From: an uncultured Monoglobus sp.
GTDB taxonomy: Bacteria; Bacillota; Clostridia; Monoglobales; Monoglobaceae
Assembly: GCA_947624305.1 (NCBI GenBank)
Contig: CANQKC010000028.1
Coordinates: 1 to 37,467, forward strand
Reading direction: 5' to 3'
Length of the DNA stretch: 37,467 nucleotides
The first letter of the stretch is position 1. Every line of letters begins with the position of its first letter. Below the pieces are notes generated by a model. That model had not been told where the DNA came from. It saw nothing but the letters and a program-made list of their open reading frames with translations, and made no database searches. A program made the position numbers and the translations under genes. Below are positions 30,148 to 37,377 of this stretch, in pieces.

Positions 30148-30918
30148 TTATTCCCCTTTGTTTTTGTCGTATAATATTTTAAGTCCGTCAACAGTCAGCA
30201 TGCTGTCAACAATGTCAATTTCCTCCGATTCCCGCGCGACCATTTTCGCGAGGCCCCCGGTCGCAATGACCGTCGCGTCTTCGCCGATCTCGCGCTTTAT
30301 CCTGCGGGCTATGCTGTCGGTCATTCCCGCGTGGCCGTAGAGCGCGCCGCTCTGGATCGAGTTGACCGTGTTTTTGCCGATCGGCGAGGGCGGCTTTACG
30401 ATCTCGACCTTTGGCAGCTTCGCAGTGCGCTCAAACAGCGCGTCCATTGAGATCTTCATTCCCGCGGTGATGACCCCGCCCACATAACAGCCGCTTTTGT
30501 CAATGGCGCAGAAGGTCGTGGCCGTGCCGAAGTCGACTATGATAAGCGGCGGCTTGTATTTGTTTATCGCGGCCACGGCGTTCACTATGCGGTCGGCGCC
30601 AAGCTCGCGCGGGTTGTCCATTTTAATGTTCATTCCCGTTTTGATCCCCGGCCCGACTATCATGGGCGAGCAGCCCAGATAGCGTCTTACGGCGTTTGTC
30701 AGCGAGTGCATGACCGTGGGCACGACCGACGCTATCATAACGTCGTCTACCCGGTCGGGCTTAACGCCCTCGCTCATCAAAAGCTGCGTCAGCAGTATTC
30801 CGTATTCATCGCTGGCCTTGTTAATATCGGTGGCGACGCGCCAGCTTCGCAAAAATGCGTCTCCGTCATAGAGCGCCGTCACAATGTTTGTGTTTCCGAC
30901 ATCTATCGCAAGCAACAT
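30148..30918 (-). CDS. coaX: type III pantothenate kinase
   Basis: The 256-residue protein has the CoaX (Baf-like) pattern: LLAIDVGNTNIVTALYDGD at the N-terminus (P-loop-like Asp-Gly-Asn), ADRIVNAVAAI, IVDFGTATTFCAID, and the C-terminal VIATGGLAKMVA. It phosphorylates pantothenate in the first step of coenzyme A synthesis; type III enzymes are not feedback-inhibited by CoA. The ATG follows GAGG. It lies 26 bp after the phosphoesterase gene and 2 bp before malic enzyme. Confidence 0.96.
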   Translation of the reverse strand: MLLAIDVGNTNIVTALYDGDAFLRSWRVATDINKASDEYGILLTQLLMSEGVKPDRVDDVMIASVVPTVMHSLTNAVRRYLGCSPMIVGPGIKTGMNIKMDNPRELGADRIVNAVAAINKYKPPLIIVDFGTATTFCAIDKSGCYVGGVITAGMKISMDALFERTAKLPKVEIVKPPSPIGKNTVNSIQSGALYGHAGMTDSIARRIKREIGEDATVIATGGLAKMVARESEEIDIVDSMLTVDGLKILYDKNKGE

Positions 30919-30944
30919 ATTCTTTACCTCTTTTAAATATTATT

Positions 30945-31409
30945 TTACGGCGTTTCTTTTATTTCGGCGGATATTTTTCCGTTTTCGTCAACCTCAAGCA
31001 CGGCGTAGGTCAGCCATGCCGTGCCCGGGTTCAGCATGAACACGCCCGACACCTCCTCGCAATAGGCCCTGTGGGTGTGGCCGAAGATGCAGATGTCCGC
31101 GTTTTCCTCCCGCGCCTTGAGCAGCAGGGTGTTGAGCCCGTACTTCACATGATATTTGTGGCCGTGGGTCAGAAAGACCCGCTTGCCGGCGAAGGTGAAG
31201 GTTCGGTCAAACGGAACGTCCCTGACCGACCAGTCGTTGTTGCCGAGCACCACCGCCGCGGGCAGCCTCGGATACTCGCGGACAAGCTTATCCGCGTCCC
31301 TCTGAACATCGCCGGCGAATATTAACATCGAAACGTCCTTCTCGTTTTCGACTGCCTTGACCAGATTGTTGAAGCTCCCGTGCGAGTCGCTCAGCACAAC
31401 CGCTTTCAT
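30945..31409 (-). CDS. YfcE/MJ0936-type metallophosphoesterase
   Basis: The 154-residue protein has the calcineurin-like motif set: VVLSDSHGS (Asp/His), IFAGDVQRD, VLGNNDW, FLTHGHKY, and CIFGHTHRAY. The length and spacing fit the small YfcE/MJ0936 phosphodiesterases; the substrate is unknown. The frame is open from 31436, but the ATG at 31409 after GGAGGG is the start. It heads the minus-strand operon with coaX and malic enzyme. Confidence 0.92.
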   Translation of the reverse strand: MKAVVLSDSHGSFNNLVKAVENEKDVSMLIFAGDVQRDADKLVREYPRLPAAVVLGNNDWSVRDVPFDRTFTFAGKRVFLTHGHKYHVKYGLNTLLLKAREENADICIFGHTHRAYCEEVSGVFMLNPGTAWLTYAVLEVDENGKISAEIKETP

Positions 31410-31441
31410 AAAAATCCCTCCATAAATGTTATGCATTAGCT

Positions 31442-31470
31442 ATTATAACACACAAAAATTTTTTTGTCAC
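31442..31470 (-). promoter_or_regulatory. promoter of the phosphoesterase-coaX-malic enzyme operon
   Basis: On the minus strand GTGACA (31465-31470), a 17-bp spacer and TATAAT (31442-31447). Confidence 0.75.
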
Positions 31471-31532
31471 TATTTTTATAAAAATACATAGAATAATAAT
31501 GCGAAATAGTTTTTTTGAAAGGCGGGACGCGT

Positions 31533-31793
31533 ATGAATTTAAACGGCATGGCAAACAACCTTGATAAAAACAAGCTGAACCGGGCGCTGAGCAGCCTCAG
31601 CGGCGTTATGACGAAGGAAGAGCTCGGAGCGGTGAAAGACGCGCTCGGGAGCCCGGACCTCGGCCGAAAGCTCAGCGGCATAAGCGCGGGAGAGATACGC
31701 GGAATGATAAACGAAAACAGCGGGTTAAAAAAGGCGCTGAGTGGCAACCCCGAGCTGATGAAAAACCTGAACGAGTTTTTGAAGAATAAATAA
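31533..31793 (+). CDS. small helical protein, unknown (gene 1 of 3)
   Basis: The 86-residue protein is helical and hydrophilic, with no signal or membrane segment. It has a repeated design of short helices (LNRALSSLSGVMTKEELGAVKDAL, GRKLSGISAGEIRGMI, LKKALSGNPELMKNL). A TTG at 31515 is in frame; AAAGGCGGG precedes the ATG at 31533, which was chosen. It is tightly followed (13 bp) by gene 2. I do not recognise a family. Confidence 0.7.
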   Translation: MNLNGMANNLDKNKLNRALSSLSGVMTKEELGAVKDALGSPDLGRKLSGISAGEIRGMINENSGLKKALSGNPELMKNLNEFLKNK

Positions 31794-31806
31794 AGGCGGT
31801 GATCGT

Positions 31807-32181
31807 ATGAGCGGCGGGCAGAACTCCGAGCTTGATCTGAGCGCGGCGGTTGAAAAAATCAGCGAGATGCTGAGCGGCGAGGACGCGCAGGAAAAGCTCG
31901 GCGGCATACTCGGCGCGCTCTCGGGAGGCGGCACTCAGGCGGAAAATTCCGCCCAAAGCATTGCCGACGACGCGGCGGATTTTGAGATGATGATGAAGAT
32001 GGGAAAAGTCATGTCAAAAATGAAATCGCGGGAGCCGAGCCGCGAAACGGCGCTGCTCTATGCCTTAAAGCCGTATCTCAAAAAATCACGGCGTGAGAAA
32101 ACCGACAGCGCGGTAAAGATCATGGGTATGCTCAAAGCTTTTTCGGTTCTTAAGGAGAGCGGATTTGATTTTGGCATTTAG
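31807..32181 (+). CDS. small helical protein, unknown (gene 2 of 3)
   Basis: The 124-residue protein has an acidic N-terminal half (LDLSAAVEKISEMLSGEDAQEKL, then a Gly-rich LGALSGGGTQAE). It continues with a Met-rich segment (FEMMMKMGKVMSKMKS) and a basic C-terminal half (ALLYALKPYLKKSRREKTDSAVKIMGMLKAF). No signal peptide was seen. The stretch ALKPYLxxxRxxKxDxAxKxMxxLK resembles short conserved segments in uncharacterised clostridial proteins, but I cannot name a family. AAGGCGGTGAT precedes the ATG. It probably forms an operon with its two neighbours. Confidence 0.7.
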   Translation: MSGGQNSELDLSAAVEKISEMLSGEDAQEKLGGILGALSGGGTQAENSAQSIADDAADFEMMMKMGKVMSKMKSREPSRETALLYALKPYLKKSRREKTDSAVKIMGMLKAFSVLKESGFDFGI

Positions 32182-32192
32182 GAGGCCGGATT

Positions 32193-32588
32193 ATGTATAA
32201 ACGCTATAATTCAAGCCGCCCGACGGGCGGCGCCCGCCGACAGCCCGCCCAGCGGGAGGCTGAACAGCGGCCCCGCGCCCCGCGCGAGCAGCCCGGGCCG
32301 CCCGGCGGTGATTTCGCGGCCGCCGCGCGGGAACACGAGCGCAAAGCGGAAAATTACATAAGCCGTGAGACGGAGCGCGCGCCGGGCGGCTCCGCCGAGA
32401 TGGGATTTCTGGACTCAATTCTGAACATGCTTCCGAATGAGCTCTATAACCGGAACACAAAAAAGATCCTCGGCCTTGTCACAGCCGAGGACCTGCTTTT
32501 GGCCTCGCTTATCCTGCTTGTCGCCGACAGCGGCGAAAAGGACAGCGCGGCGCTTATTCTCGCGCTTTTATACATTCTGGCGTCATAG
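32193..32588 (+). CDS. small protein with disordered N-terminus and hydrophobic tail, unknown (gene 3 of 3)
   Basis: The 131-residue protein begins with a Pro/Arg/Gln/Gly-rich disordered half (about 1-65). It ends with two hydrophobic helices joined by an acidic turn (LGLVTAEDLLLASLILLVADSG and KDSAALILALLYILAS), which could sit in or on the membrane as a hairpin. AGGAGG precedes the ATG, and it begins 11 bp after gene 2. The pattern DLLLAxLILLxxDxGxKDxxALILALLYIL recurs in my recollection among clostridial unknowns. No terminator was seen after it. Confidence 0.7.
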   Translation: MYKRYNSSRPTGGARRQPAQREAEQRPRAPREQPGPPGGDFAAAAREHERKAENYISRETERAPGGSAEMGFLDSILNMLPNELYNRNTKKILGLVTAEDLLLASLILLVADSGEKDSAALILALLYILAS

Positions 32589-32630
32589 GCGGCGCCTGCG
32601 AAAATGTAAGAAATTTGTAATATTACTGTG

Positions 32631-32688
32631 TTGACACGCGGAATTATTATGTTTATAATCATATTAATAAGATGTGCTTATTAATATG
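32631..32688 (+). promoter_or_regulatory. deacetylase promoter with 12-bp inverted repeat at the start site
   Basis: Perfect TTGACA (32631-32636), 17-bp spacer and TATAAT (32654-32659). Directly after the -10 lies a perfect 12-bp inverted repeat (32660-32671 with 32677-32688, loop ATGTG) spanning the predicted start site, a likely repressor operator. Confidence 0.85.
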
Positions 32689-32732
32689 GCGTTTCATGTG
32701 CATACCAATGATAAATTATGGAGGTTTTACCG

Positions 32733-33851
32733 ATGAAAAAAATACTGGGGTGCGTTCTGCTGGCCGCCGTGCTGGTTATCTGTATGGGAATGAAGGGCAT
32801 TGTCCCGGTCGATGTTGATGACTCCGCGAATGAGGAAAAGGTCACGATGTACAGCGAGGACGGACGCTCGGAGCAGTTTACGCCGAGCGAGGCCGAGGAG
32901 CAGAAAACCGTCGGCTGGTACGATAATTTCAGCGACGTTCTGACCACAATGTGGAAGGAAGACGGCAGCAGCATAGTGGCCTATAAGGCCGACGAGGGCA
33001 AATACGAGAAAGAGGGTTACACCACAAATTACGCGTCGATCTTCGCGAAGGTGTTCAATCCCGAAACCGAGGAGGTCAAGGACGTTTTGAAGAGCGAGGT
33101 GCAGTCATACGTTGACAGCGGCTGGAAGCGCGGCAACGGCAAGCTTGATCCCGACGCGCCCATGATCGCGCTGACGTTTGACGACGGCCCCGGAGCCAAA
33201 ACAACGCCGCGCCTGCTTGACGCTCTTGAAGAAAACAACGCGCGCGCCACGTTTTTCATGCTGGGCGACCACATGAAGGGCGCGGCCGACACGATAAAGC
33301 GCATGCAGTCCATGGGCTGCGACACGGCGAGCCACACATACGACCACACGCAGCTTACGTCGCTTTCGGGCGACTCGCTCAAGAGTCAGTTTGAAAAGAG
33401 CAATAATAACTTGAAGGATATTATAGGCGAAAATCCGAGCTCGGTGCGCCCGCCTTACGGCTCGTATAACGACACCGTCAAGAATGCGGCCAAGGAATAC
33501 GGAATGCCGATCATACTCTGGTCGGTCGACACGCTCGACTGGAAGTCAAAAAACGCCGACGCGGTTTACAACGAGGTTATGTCGACCGTTCAGGACGGCG
33601 ACATACTGCTGTTCCATGATATTTACGACTCAACCATCGACGCGGTCGAGCGCCTCATTCCCGCTCTTATGGACGAGGGCTATCAGCTCGTTACCGTCTC
33701 GGAAATGGGCGAGGCGAAGATAGGCGGCCTGGAGCCCGGACATGTTTACACCGACCTGCGCCCCGGCACCGTCAAGTCGCTGACGGGCAGTTCGACCAAT
33801 TCCGAAAAAACAGAAAACTCAAGCAATTCAAATAACTCAAACAACAACTAA
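32733..33851 (+). CDS. secreted polysaccharide deacetylase (NodB domain)
   Basis: The 372-residue protein has an N-terminal signal/anchor helix (about 4-26), a roughly 110-residue non-catalytic region and the NodB domain (about 144-335). Motifs seen are TFDDGP (148-153, catalytic and metal Asp), SHTYDH (metal His 201 and 205), RPPYGSYN, ILWSVDTLDW and LLFHDIYD. The C-terminus is an Asn/Ser-rich tail. It should remove acetyl groups from peptidoglycan or another wall glycan, affecting lysozyme sensitivity. The frame is open from 32718; the ATG at 32733 after GGAGGT is the start. Confidence 0.94.
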   Translation: MKKILGCVLLAAVLVICMGMKGIVPVDVDDSANEEKVTMYSEDGRSEQFTPSEAEEQKTVGWYDNFSDVLTTMWKEDGSSIVAYKADEGKYEKEGYTTNYASIFAKVFNPETEEVKDVLKSEVQSYVDSGWKRGNGKLDPDAPMIALTFDDGPGAKTTPRLLDALEENNARATFFMLGDHMKGAADTIKRMQSMGCDTASHTYDHTQLTSLSGDSLKSQFEKSNNNLKDIIGENPSSVRPPYGSYNDTVKNAAKEYGMPIILWSVDTLDWKSKNADAVYNEVMSTVQDGDILLFHDIYDSTIDAVERLIPALMDEGYQLVTVSEMGEAKIGGLEPGHVYTDLRPGTVKSLTGSSTNSEKTENSSNSNNSNNN

Positions 33852-33862
33852 AGCTCAAACTC

Positions 33863-33897
33863 AAAGCCGCGGCGATCAATCCTCGCCGCGGCTTTTT
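33863..33897 (+). terminator. deacetylase terminator
   Basis: A perfect 13-bp stem (33863-33875 with 33883-33895) ending in a T-run, 11 bp after the stop. Confidence 0.93.
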
Positions 33898-34030
33898 GAA
33901 TTAATATATATATTTTTTAAATTTTTTTAAAAATCCGGGAACTTATTCGGGGGTTTTATCGTCTAAGATAATATAGGTGAAGTTTATATATATATTCAAT
34001 TTTCGGCAAGAGAGTGAATTGGTATGAAAA

Positions 34031-34053
34031 AGCTGCCGGTTGGCGGCTTTTTT
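34031..34053 (+). terminator. orphan terminator hairpin
   Basis: A 7-bp stem (34031-34037 with 34042-34048, loop GGTT) with six T. No gene needs it: the deacetylase already has its own terminator. A short transcript from 33900-34030 may end here; the nearest -10-like sequence (GATAAT near 33970) lacks a clear -35. The 31-codon ORF starting at 34024 overlaps the hairpin and is not convincing. Nothing else was recognised in 33900-34090. Confidence 0.6.
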
Positions 34054-34093
34054 GTTATTTTTGATAATTTTGCAAATATTTTTCAAAAAATTA

Positions 34094-34122
34094 TTGACAA
34101 GTATTTATGGTTATGCTAAAAT
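34094..34122 (+). promoter_or_regulatory. promoter upstream of the G10 mini-ORF
   Basis: Perfect TTGACA (34094-34099), 17-bp spacer and TAAAAT (34117-34122). The leader of about 100 nt holds a modest hairpin (34164-34171 with 34181-34188) followed by a T-run. Confidence 0.7.
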
Positions 34123-34232
34123 AACAGTGGTTGTAAACGTTGATTAGTTAAAGTATCAGAATTCTTATCCGTTTCTTGGGCGGGTAAGCGGTTTTGGTGC
34201 TTTTTTATTTTAAAGCTGAGAAGGGATTTAAA

Positions 34233-34364
34233 ATGAAAAGACGGGAAGATTATACCCAAACACTCCGATTTTTGTCGGGGGGGGGGAGACTTTCTAATAA
34301 TTTTGAAGCAGCGGATAATTCGGTCCGCGGCTTGATTTTCGCATTTTTGAATAAAACGGCATAA
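34233..34364 (+). CDS. possible 43-residue peptide with a G10 tract
   Basis: An ATG preceded by AAGGG opens a 43-codon frame (MKRREDYTQTLRFLSGGGRL then SNNFEAADNS) ending inside the next terminator stem. A run of ten G (34277-34286) encodes the triple Gly; slippage by one base would change or end the frame after the tract. The promoter, ribosome site and terminator favour a real transcript, but coding is not established; it could instead be a small RNA. Confidence 0.35.
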   Translation: MKRREDYTQTLRFLSGGGRLSNNFEAADNSVRGLIFAFLNKTA

Positions 34365-34394
34365 GGGCAAATGTGCCCTTATGCCGTTTTGTCA
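34353..34394 (+). terminator. strong terminator after the mini-ORF
   Basis: A perfect 17-bp stem (34353-34369 with 34374-34390, loop of four) with flanking A and T runs. Confidence 0.85.
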
Positions 34395-34398
34395 TTTA

Positions 34399-34446
34399 GG
34401 CTTCCCCTTGAGGGGAAGCTGGCAGGCGCAGCCTGACTGATGAGGT
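34399..34446 (+). repeat. CTCCC-type palindromic repeat
   Basis: Same layout as 25391-25438: CTTCCCC-TTGA-GGGGAAG, CTGGC, an AGGC-GCA-GCCT hairpin, GACTGATGAGG. Confidence 0.8.
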
Positions 34447-34470
34447 GTAGCCTAATCACCATTAGCTAAT

Positions 34471-34722
34471 CGCTAATCACTATGTTGGCCCCTCTCCGTC
34501 GCCTTCGGCCATATCCGCTCACGTTAATGATTTGTGGCCACGTTTATCCGAGGAAACGGAATACGGTTGTGCCACGAACCCGCTCCGCGGCTTCGGCTGC
34601 AGCCACATCTCCCTAGGGAGAGGCAGACGAGCGGCGCATAGTGCCGCTCTGCGGGACGTCGAGGGCGCCGTCCCCTACAACAAAAGCGTGCAAAATCCGT
34701 AGGGGCGGATATTATCCGCCCG
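34471..34722 (+). repeat. composite intergenic repeat, copy 2
   Basis: Second copy of the mosaic at 20348-20655, with the same module order. The hairpin after the GACGAG module is AGCGGC/GCCGCT here but GCGGAT/ATCCGC in copy 1, so the stem sequence changed while pairing was kept. Confidence 0.85.
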
Positions 34723-34728
34723 TGAAAC

Positions 34729-34956
34729 ACCTCCCTCTTTGAGGGAGGGGGACCGCGATAGCGGTGGAAGGAGTAAGCTCGCCAATCTCCCTCAGTCAGC
34801 GGACGAGCCGCTGCCAGCTCCCTCCCGGAGGGAGCCGTAAATTGAGCACGCCCGTGCCTCGCCCCTTGGGGAGAGGTGTCAGGCGTAGCCTGACGGAGAG
34901 GGGTTATGCCCCCACCGCCGCTGACGCGGCCCCCTCTCCCACCTAAAGGCAGGGGA
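34729..34956. repeat. cluster of four CTCCC-type repeats in both orientations
   Basis: Copies at about 34729-34773 (+), 34787-34835 (-), 34857-34903 (+) and 34908-34956 (-). Each combines a CTCCC/GGGAG hairpin with a second variable hairpin and GACTGA or a variant. No gene is visible in the interval. Confidence 0.75.
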
Positions 34957-35015
34957 GCAGAAAACGAAAAAAATAAAATTAATATAAAAATCTTAAAGAA
35001 AGAAAGGGATTCAAA

Positions 35016-37073
35016 ATGAGGAAAAGAAGAATTTTATCGCTGTTACTGGCAGTGGCAGTAATGGCAACAATGTTAGTAGCGGTACCACTGACCGCAAGCG
35101 CTAATTATTCCGATACCGGAAGTCTCATTACTTGGGATTTTGGAGAATATTCAACGCAAAATGACTTGTCCACCAATGTAGATTATCATGATTTAACATT
35201 GGTTGGCAACGGAAGCAATGCTGCGAGTGATTATGTTAGTAGTGCAGGTTTTCATACAAATGGTACGAGTTCCGCGTCTAGCAGACATATTATTTATACA
35301 CCAAAATTTGACGGCACACTCACTGTTGAGTATAAATCAAATAATAATAGTGCAACAGACAGATGGACTGCTATCGGAACATCTGTTGTGACCGACACTA
35401 CAGTACCTGATAATCCTGCAATCATAGCTTCCGGTTATACTCAGGGAAGTACGCTTAAAACCATTTCCGGAGAGTTAAAGGCATCTACAAAATATTATAT
35501 TTATTGTGGTAACGGTGGTCAAACTATCACAAAGCTTACTTATGAATATCAATCCGGCCCCGACATTAAGCTTGACAAAGAAGAGATAACTTTGCCGCCG
35601 AATGGAAATGATACATTGACAGCCGAATTGGTTAACACAACGGCTCAAGATAACAAAATCACATGGAGTATAGCGCCCGAAAGAAGCAATAAGGGTACAA
35701 TATCTATCGGTGATAGTAACGACGGAAAAACAACCATAAACATAGACGCGGCAGAAGCGCAGCCCGGAGACAGCGCTGCAATTACCGCGAAAGTAACCGG
35801 AACCGACTTCCCGGAGCCCGGCGTTTCAAAAACGTGCACAGTCAGGGTCGCAAATATTCCGCAAAGCATAAAAATCAACGAAGAAAATCCTTATGTATAT
35901 GTCGGAAAAACAACTTCATTAACAACAACGGTTGAGCCCGCCGACGCAGTTTATGAACTTATATGGTCAGTAGACAAAAACGCAACGGTTGATAACGGCA
36001 CTGTGACGGGCGGCACAAAGGGTACAGCCAAGGTAACCGTTAAAGTTAAAGATCATGAAGACGTAACAGCCAGTGTTGATGTTGATGTCAGGAATATACC
36101 AAGAGTTGACGGTGTTGATGCCAATAATATAACCAGGTTTCAAAATAATAATTTTAAAGAGCATGCCGAAAGTATAGTTGATGATTTGACGGCTGCCGCT
36201 ACAACAAAAATATATGACATTTTGGGTGAAGCGGCAAAAAAAGGTTATGCAGTAAGTGAAACCGCACTTAACGGCGAATCACCGTATGAAGACGGAAAAC
36301 TGTATTTTGATAAAGAAGTAGCTGTAGTAGGTAGCTCCAATCCGATTTATCAAAATAATAAGAGTACAACAAATATTGACGGCAGTACTCAAACCGGAGG
36401 AATACGAGTAAAGAACAGACAGGATGTTTTTGCTTTAAAGTTAGCGGCAGGCAGTACGGTAAGAGTTAATATTCATGGCGGCGGCTCCGGCAGATACGGC
36501 ATTATTTCAAGTACAGCCGGAAATTACTCGACAGTAATTGGCGGTGAAACCTTGGCATGCGAAGATGTCAGCAGCAAAAATGCTTTGGTTGAATATACGA
36601 ATAATACAAAAGCCGAGCAAGTTATTTATATAGCTGCTTCGGATAATAACGAACAAAAACCCGGCGGCGACTCATTTATCTCTCAAATTCAGGTAATCGT
36701 TCCTCCCGAGAAGGGTGTTGCCGACAGCGGATGGTATGGCGAGGCTGAAAATCCAAACGGTGTTATACGTTTCCTTCAGATCTTTGACGAAGAGACAGTA
36801 GAGGAAATGGGTATATATATCGTAGACGGTGCGGACGGAGGGATTGTCGATACCAAAAAGATTTCAACGGAAGACGGCGCTACAATCGAAAAACTTGCCG
36901 AAGCGGGAGGTTTTTATGCCGATATATATGGTATAAGCAAGACAAGTGATCAAGAGACTACTTTCTATGCCGTACCGTTTGTAAAGCTTACAGGCGGAAT
37001 CGTTATAAAGGCGGAAACAATTGATGCAAAAGTTGATTGGGACAGAGAAGTTGAATACACGCCGGGTAATTAA
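35016..37073 (+). CDS. large secreted protein with Ig-like (Big2) domains
   Basis: The 685-residue protein has a signal peptide (about 1-29, ending ASA). A beta-sandwich follows (about 32-180, starting LITWDFGEYS). Two bacterial Ig-like domains come next (about 184-278 and 280-358; KINEENPYVYVGKTTSLTTT, then GTAKVTVKV in the second). A second sandwich-like module (about 460-565, VFALKLAAGSTVRVNIHGGG) precedes a C-terminal domain (about 575-685). The sandwich modules resemble the N-terminal domain of the pectate lyase at 12065-14338, hinting at glycan binding. No LPXTG, SLH or dockerin was seen. AAAGGG precedes the ATG. The gene is clearly more A/T-rich than most of the window and lies between repeat clusters, suggesting transfer. 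Confidence 0.85.
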   Translation: MRKRRILSLLLAVAVMATMLVAVPLTASANYSDTGSLITWDFGEYSTQNDLSTNVDYHDLTLVGNGSNAASDYVSSAGFHTNGTSSASSRHIIYTPKFDGTLTVEYKSNNNSATDRWTAIGTSVVTDTTVPDNPAIIASGYTQGSTLKTISGELKASTKYYIYCGNGGQTITKLTYEYQSGPDIKLDKEEITLPPNGNDTLTAELVNTTAQDNKITWSIAPERSNKGTISIGDSNDGKTTINIDAAEAQPGDSAAITAKVTGTDFPEPGVSKTCTVRVANIPQSIKINEENPYVYVGKTTSLTTTVEPADAVYELIWSVDKNATVDNGTVTGGTKGTAKVTVKVKDHEDVTASVDVDVRNIPRVDGVDANNITRFQNNNFKEHAESIVDDLTAAATTKIYDILGEAAKKGYAVSETALNGESPYEDGKLYFDKEVAVVGSSNPIYQNNKSTTNIDGSTQTGGIRVKNRQDVFALKLAAGSTVRVNIHGGGSGRYGIISSTAGNYSTVIGGETLACEDVSSKNALVEYTNNTKAEQVIYIAASDNNEQKPGGDSFISQIQVIVPPEKGVADSGWYGEAENPNGVIRFLQIFDEETVEEMGIYIVDGADGGIVDTKKISTEDGATIEKLAEAGGFYADIYGISKTSDQETTFYAVPFVKLTGGIVIKAETIDAKVDWDREVEYTPGN

Positions 37074-37110
37074 TCAAGGGCGAGAAAATTGAAAGGAGAA
37101 TTGGTAAACA

Positions 37111-37287
37111 ATGAGAGATTTAAGAGAATATAAAGCGCCGAAAGCGGAAATAACCAAGTTTGAGTGCGCAGATATAATAACCGCAAGCGAGCTGGGAACA
37201 AGCATAAGTGGTGATAAGAGGCCCACAACCGGCGGAACGGGATATGTTTATGTAGGCAAAAAAAGCTGGGGCGATATAAACCAATAA
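37111..37287 (+). CDS. 58-residue peptide of unknown function
   Basis: The ATG is preceded by AAAGGAG 10 nt upstream, 37 bp after the secreted Ig-like protein, so the two are probably cotranscribed. The peptide starts MRDLREYKAPKAEITKFECA and continues DIITASELGTSISG, then a Gly/Thr/Tyr-rich tail ending WGDINQ. It has no hydrophobic signal. The YxxPxxEIxxFxxxDIITxS pattern is one I recall from short orphan proteins of gut Clostridia, function unknown. The layout (charged leader, then a small-residue core with one Cys, Ser and Thr) is compatible with a modified peptide precursor, but no maturation enzyme is in the window. Confidence 0.75.
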   Translation: MRDLREYKAPKAEITKFECADIITASELGTSISGDKRPTTGGTGYVYVGKKSWGDINQ

Positions 37288-37320
37288 TTTGGCGAGTTTT
37301 GGGGAACAGGTCCGAACTGC

Positions 37321-37377
37321 AGGCTCCCCTTCCTTTAGGAGGGGGAGCTGGCAGCGGAGCTGACTGAGAGGGAGGCC
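37321..37377 (+). repeat. CTCCC-type palindromic repeat
   Basis: Layout CTCCCCTTCC-TTTA-GGAGGGGGAG, CTGGC, AGC-GG-AGCT, GACTGAGAGGGAG. It bounds the AT-rich gene pair on its right. Nothing else was recognised in 37378-37467. Confidence 0.85.

Noticed and set aside
34024..34119. 31-codon frame beginning MKKLPVGGFF
   Set aside because: Its first codons coincide with a strong terminator hairpin and T-run, which explains the Gly/Phe sequence better than coding does.
34764..34946. 60-codon frame in the repeat cluster
   Set aside because: It consists entirely of translated palindromic repeats with no conserved protein pattern.
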